Assembly: GCA_009702945.1 (NCBI GenBank)
Contig: WLGZ01000027.1
Coordinates: forward strand, 1-9,672
Source: Actinomycetota bacterium
Lineage (GTDB): Bacteria > Actinomycetota > Actinomycetes > S36-B12 > UBA5976
Length of the DNA stretch: 9,672 nucleotides
Direction of reading: 5' to 3'
The notes beneath the pieces are model-generated. The model ran no database searches. It was not told the origin of the DNA and saw only the letters and a program-made list of their open reading frames with translations. Each line of letters starts with the position of its first letter. Positions within the stretch are counted from its first letter, which is position 1. The translations under genes were made by a program, and so were the position numbers. Shown here piece after piece: positions 6,912 through 9,672 of the stretch.

Positions 6912-8354
6912 ATGACTGACCCTGACGTAAGTACTGCAGATGTTGGATTCACTTCTGCCTATGACTTGGTGGAAGGCCGTCGCGCTGGCGATTTCACAAG
7001 TGTTGAACTAGTCAGCACTTTGCTACACCGGATTCAAACCATTGATGATTGCGATGGCGGAGTCCAATCCGTACTTGCGATTTCGACTGACTTGATGGAT
7101 CAGGCAGAGTCTTGCGACTCGAGAGAAGCAACCGGCCAGCTCCATGGGATTCCGGTTCTCGTTAAGGACAACATTCAGGCAATTGGTCTACCAGGAACAG
7201 CTGGATCACTTGCCTTAGCCGGACGCACTGTTGCTGAAGATGCTGAATTAGTTTCTCGCCTACGAGCAGCGGGCGCGATCGTCATGGGCAGCACAAATCT
7301 TTCAGAGTGGGCCAATATCCGTTCTGGAAAATCAACAAGTGGTTGGTCAGCTGTAGGTGGCCTGACTGCAAATCCTTGGAACTACAAACACAGTGCAGGT
7401 GGATCTTCTTCTGGTTCTGGTGCAGCTGTTGCTGCTGGACTTATTCCATTTGCAGTTGGAACTGAAACTGATGGTTCGATTGTTTGCCCAGCTTCATTAA
7501 ATGGTGTTGTTGGAATCAAGCCAACCGTTGGCTCAGTCTCTACTGCTGGAGTTGTGCCAGTGAGTTTGAGTCAAGACGTGCCTGGTCCATTAGCAAGAAG
7601 TGTTGAAGATGCAGCAATGTTGCTCGAGGTATTGAGTGGCCAATCTGGACTCGTTGATTTATGTAATAACGATGAGCCACTTCGCATTGGCGTTGTTAGA
7701 GCTTGGATTACAAGCCACGGTGGTGCCAATAAGTTGTTTGAAGATACCTTGGTAAAACTTATCGATGCTGGGATCGAGTTAGTTGACATCACTGTTCCAG
7801 AGATGTCAGAACAAGCCGGAGACGATGAAGGCATTGTTTTATTTCATGAACTCCTTGAAGACTTAACTGAATACTTGAGCAAGCGAGCAGGCAGTGGCGT
7901 TAAGTCTCTTGCTGAAGTTGTGGAATTCAATAATCAAAATTCTGATAGTGAACTCTCGCATTTTGGGCAAGAGTATTTTGATTTAGCTCTAACCACTGGC
8001 GGACGTAATTCTGAATACAAATCTGCTCGCGAACGAAACTTAGATTGGGCAATTAATCAAGTGCTAACCCCTGCGCTCGCAGATGTCGATGTGTTGGTTG
8101 GAATTCCTTATGCTCCAGCGTGGATCTCTACTCTCGGCAATGGCGATGACTTTAGCAATGCCAGCTGGATGACACATGCACCGGCAATTGCTGGCTGGCC
8201 ACTTGGTTCGCTACCTATGGGATTAGTTGAAGGTCTACCAGTTGGACTAGGCGTAGCTGCTCGCGCTAACGATGAAAAAGGATTAGTTCGTGCGATGGCA
8301 ATAATTGAAAGAGTTATCGACTTGGGAGAATTCCGACCGAGTTTTATTCGTTGA
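6912..8354 (+). CDS. Amidase signature family hydrolase (peptide-amidase-like)
   Basis: This 480-residue enzyme of the amidase signature family hydrolyses amide bonds with a Ser-cisSer-Lys triad. The residues are Lys85 (PVLVKDN), Ser165 in the Gly/Ser-rich GGSSSGSGAA loop (163-172) and the nucleophile Ser189 in GTETDGSIVCPAS. The stretches NLSEWANIRSGKSTSGWSA and SIVCPAS resemble the peptide-amidase (Pam) and related bacterial amidase branch rather than GatA. There is no signal peptide, so it is probably cytosolic, unlike secreted relatives. The substrate is unknown: C-terminal peptide amides, small amides and ester-like compounds are all possible. Although gatB is close by, this is not GatA; it lies on the opposite strand. 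The ATG at 6912 has only AGGTG one base upstream, too close to be a good ribosome-binding site. The 3' end overlaps the TipAS-like gene by 11 bases. Confidence 0.92.
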   Translation: MTDPDVSTADVGFTSAYDLVEGRRAGDFTSVELVSTLLHRIQTIDDCDGGVQSVLAISTDLMDQAESCDSREATGQLHGIPVLVKDNIQAIGLPGTAGSLALAGRTVAEDAELVSRLRAAGAIVMGSTNLSEWANIRSGKSTSGWSAVGGLTANPWNYKHSAGGSSSGSGAAVAAGLIPFAVGTETDGSIVCPASLNGVVGIKPTVGSVSTAGVVPVSLSQDVPGPLARSVEDAAMLLEVLSGQSGLVDLCNNDEPLRIGVVRAWITSHGGANKLFEDTLVKLIDAGIELVDITVPEMSEQAGDDEGIVLFHELLEDLTEYLSKRAGSGVKSLAEVVEFNNQNSDSELSHFGQEYFDLALTTGGRNSEYKSARERNLDWAINQVLTPALADVDVLVGIPYAPAWISTLGNGDDFSNASWMTHAPAIAGWPLGSLPMGLVEGLPVGLGVAARANDEKGLVRAMAIIERVIDLGEFRPSFIR

Positions 8355-8772
8355 TAAGTATGTTCAACGCGTAATGTGCCATGGCATCACGTTGAAATGG
8401 TGCCAGCTTTGGATGAATTCCATTAAATCGCTCTAGAAAATCTGGGCTCTCGTTATACATATCACCGAGGGCTACGTATGCCTCGGCACTCGGACTCCAA
8501 AATTGCGAAACCCAGCGAAAGTGATCTGCAATTACGTCTTGAGTGCGGGAATCTTCTGGTTCAATTCCAGCATCGATTAACTCAACTAAGCGGGCATCGA
8601 TCTCGGCTAATTCTTTTTGAATTAGTGCGCCGTCTTCTTTCGACCAACCTGACATGCGCTGCTTCGACTCGGCAACATGGCTTGCAGATTCTGGATACTT
8701 TTCAATTAATTCGCGTTCCCACTTTTCCTGTTGCGCATCGTCAGCACCTTCAAAAAATTCGGAAGCCTTCAT
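8344..8772 (-). CDS. Stand-alone TipAS-like ligand-binding protein
   Basis: At 142 residues this is almost exactly the size of the TipAS antibiotic-recognition domain found at the C-terminus of MerR-type regulators such as TipA, but it has no helix-turn-helix and no room for one. Family landmarks in order are SKQRMSGWSKEDGALIQKE (36-54), DHFRWVSQFW with His84 (83-92), the ALGDMYNESPDF segment (101-112) and the helical PFQRDAMAHYAL end (125-136). In TipA this all-helical globin-like fold binds thiopeptides, and a stand-alone relative (AlbA) binds albicidin. The protein contains no cysteine, so the covalent cysteine capture of thiopeptides known for TipA cannot occur. It starts at 8772, 9 bases after the gatB stop, without a clear Shine-Dalgarno, so it is probably expressed with gatB. 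A role in binding an antibiotic or another hydrophobic ligand is inferred. Confidence 0.8.
   Translation of the reverse strand: MKASEFFEGADDAQQEKWERELIEKYPESASHVAESKQRMSGWSKEDGALIQKELAEIDARLVELIDAGIEPEDSRTQDVIADHFRWVSQFWSPSAEAYVALGDMYNESPDFLERFNGIHPKLAPFQRDAMAHYALNILINE
8349..8369. repeat. Short inverted repeat at the amidase/TipAS gene junction
   Basis: CGTTGA (8349-8354) and TCAACG (8364-8369) are perfect 6-base arms with a 9-base spacer. The left arm contains the amidase stop codon. The repeat lies at the converging 3' ends, but no T-run follows on either strand, so a standard intrinsic terminator is not supported. Confidence 0.3.
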
Positions 8773-8781
8773 AGAAAACTA

Positions 8782-9672
8782 CTATTCCGAAACGCCAAGT
8801 TTTTCGAAAAGTAATTCTCGAACGCGAGCAGCATCAGCTTGACCACGAGTTGCCTTCATGACGGCGCCAACAACTGAACCAGCCGCGGCAAGCTTTCCGG
8901 ACTTGATGGTTTCAGCGACAGCAGGATCTGCAGCTAAAGCTTCATCAATTGCCGCAAGCAGTGGACCGTCATCGGACACAACTGCCAGGCCACGAGCCTT
9001 AACAATCGCATCGATATCACCTTCGCCAGCAATTACACCTTCGAGGGCTTGACGTGCCAACTTGTCATTGAGCGATCCTGCGGAGATTAATTCTTCTAGT
9101 CGCTTTAGATGTGCTGGTGTAACTGGAAGCTCTTCCAATTCGATTCCGCGATCGTTTGCGATGCGTGACAATTCACCAGTCCACCACTTTCGAGCTGCGG
9201 CTGGGTCTACTCCAGCATCAACTGCTTCCACAATCAGATCAAGTGCACCTGAGTTCACTACGGTGTTCATATCGATCTCGCTCAAACCCCAGTCAGCGAC
9301 CAGGCGGGCACGACGAACTGCAGGATTCTCCGGAAGCGAGGCACGAAGTTCTTCAACCCATTCGCGAGATGGCGCGATAGGCAGCAAGTCAGGTTCTGGG
9401 AAGTATCGGTAATCTTCCGCATCTGACTTTGCGCGACCAGATGTTGAAATGCCAGTGTCTTCATGCCAGTGACGAGTTTCCTGCACGACGGTATCGCCAG
9501 CAGTAAGCCTGGCTGCGTGACGAGTAACTTCATAACGGACTGCGCGTTCGACTGAACGAAGTGAGTTCACGTTCTTGGTTTCGGAACGAGTACCTAATTT
9601 TGATTCTGGAGTTTCACGTAGTGACAAGTTAACGTCACAGCGAAGTGAACCCTGTTCCATCTTTACGTCAGA
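8782..9672 (-). CDS. gatB: Asp-tRNA(Asn)/Glu-tRNA(Gln) amidotransferase subunit B, C-terminal part
   Basis: The frame is open to the right edge and gives the last 296 residues of a protein of about 500; roughly 200 N-terminal residues lie outside the window. GatB binds the mischarged Glu-tRNA(Gln) or Asp-tRNA(Asn) and activates it for amidation, with ammonia supplied by GatA. Visible family motifs, in order, are MEQGSLRCDVNLSLRE, GTRSETKNVNSLRSVERAV, ETRHWHEDTG and AEDYRYFPEPDLLP from the catalytic cradle domain. The helical linker and the YqeY-like C-terminal domain that contacts tRNA follow, ending in LLFEKLGVSE. The stop is a TAG at 8784-8782. The ATG at 9660 is an internal methionine, not the start. 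gatC and gatA are not in the window; they are commonly upstream of gatB. The TipAS-like gene follows 9 bases downstream. Confidence 0.96.
   Translation of the reverse strand, partial: SDVKMEQGSLRCDVNLSLRETPESKLGTRSETKNVNSLRSVERAVRYEVTRHAARLTAGDTVVQETRHWHEDTGISTSGRAKSDAEDYRYFPEPDLLPIAPSREWVEELRASLPENPAVRRARLVADWGLSEIDMNTVVNSGALDLIVEAVDAGVDPAAARKWWTGELSRIANDRGIELEELPVTPAHLKRLEELISAGSLNDKLARQALEGVIAGEGDIDAIVKARGLAVVSDDGPLLAAIDEALAADPAVAETIKSGKLAAAGSVVGAVMKATRGQADAARVRELLFEKLGVSE

Noticed and set aside
6912..8354. Amidase as the GatA subunit partner of gatB
   Set aside because: It lies on the opposite strand, is separated from gatB by another gene, and its motifs (SEWANIRSG, GSIVCPAS) resemble the peptide-amidase branch rather than GatA.
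8349..8369. Inverted repeat as a bidirectional terminator for the amidase and TipAS genes
   Set aside because: The stem has only 6 base pairs and neither strand has a following T-run, so it is listed only as a repeat.

Overview
The window looks like a stretch of core chromosome from an actinobacterium of moderate GC content with very tightly packed genes. The protein styles (an actinobacterial-type pyruvate,phosphate dikinase, a GatB subunit of the amidotransferase, a His-tailed YibE/F membrane protein, a stand-alone TipAS-like protein) combined with an AT-richer composition than Streptomyces or Mycobacterium suggest a small-genome planktonic lineage such as the freshwater acI/Nanopelagicales group. 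That placement is an inference from style, not a database result.

Layout. Bases 1-187 hold the start of an unrecognised minus-strand ORF that runs off the left edge. A 112-bp divergent gap with a dyad separates it from ppdK (plus strand, 300-2984). ppdK meets a minus-strand cluster tail to tail, and the two stop codons overlap by 4 bases. Read in transcription order (right to left), the cluster is a D-2-hydroxyacid dehydrogenase (6846-5938), ilvD (5916-4228) and a YibE/F membrane protein (4225-2981), with gaps of only 21 and 2 bases, so probably one operon. A 65-bp divergent gap with a perfect 7-9-7 inverted repeat separates the dehydrogenase from a plus-strand amidase (6912-8354). The amidase overlaps by 11 bases, tail to tail, a small minus-strand TipAS-domain gene (8772-8344). 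That gene follows gatB (C-terminal part, 9672-8782) by 9 bases.

How the genes work together. PPDK interconverts pyruvate and PEP. IlvD makes the 2-keto acid precursors of valine and isoleucine. The 2-hydroxyacid dehydrogenase upstream of ilvD may act on a related keto or hydroxy acid. The amidase is likely a cytosolic peptide- or amide-hydrolysing enzyme. GatB is part of the tRNA-dependent amidation of Glu-tRNA(Gln) and/or Asp-tRNA(Asn). The TipAS-like protein may bind a small hydrophobic ligand or antibiotic.

I see no mobile element, CRISPR array, tRNA, rRNA or obvious new multi-gene system. The observations most worth a second look are the cysteine-free stand-alone TipAS gene behind gatB, the 2-HADH/ilvD/yibEF cluster, the divergent-promoter dyads, a possible leaderless start for ilvD, the excess of the CGATCG palindrome, and the unidentified left-edge ORF.
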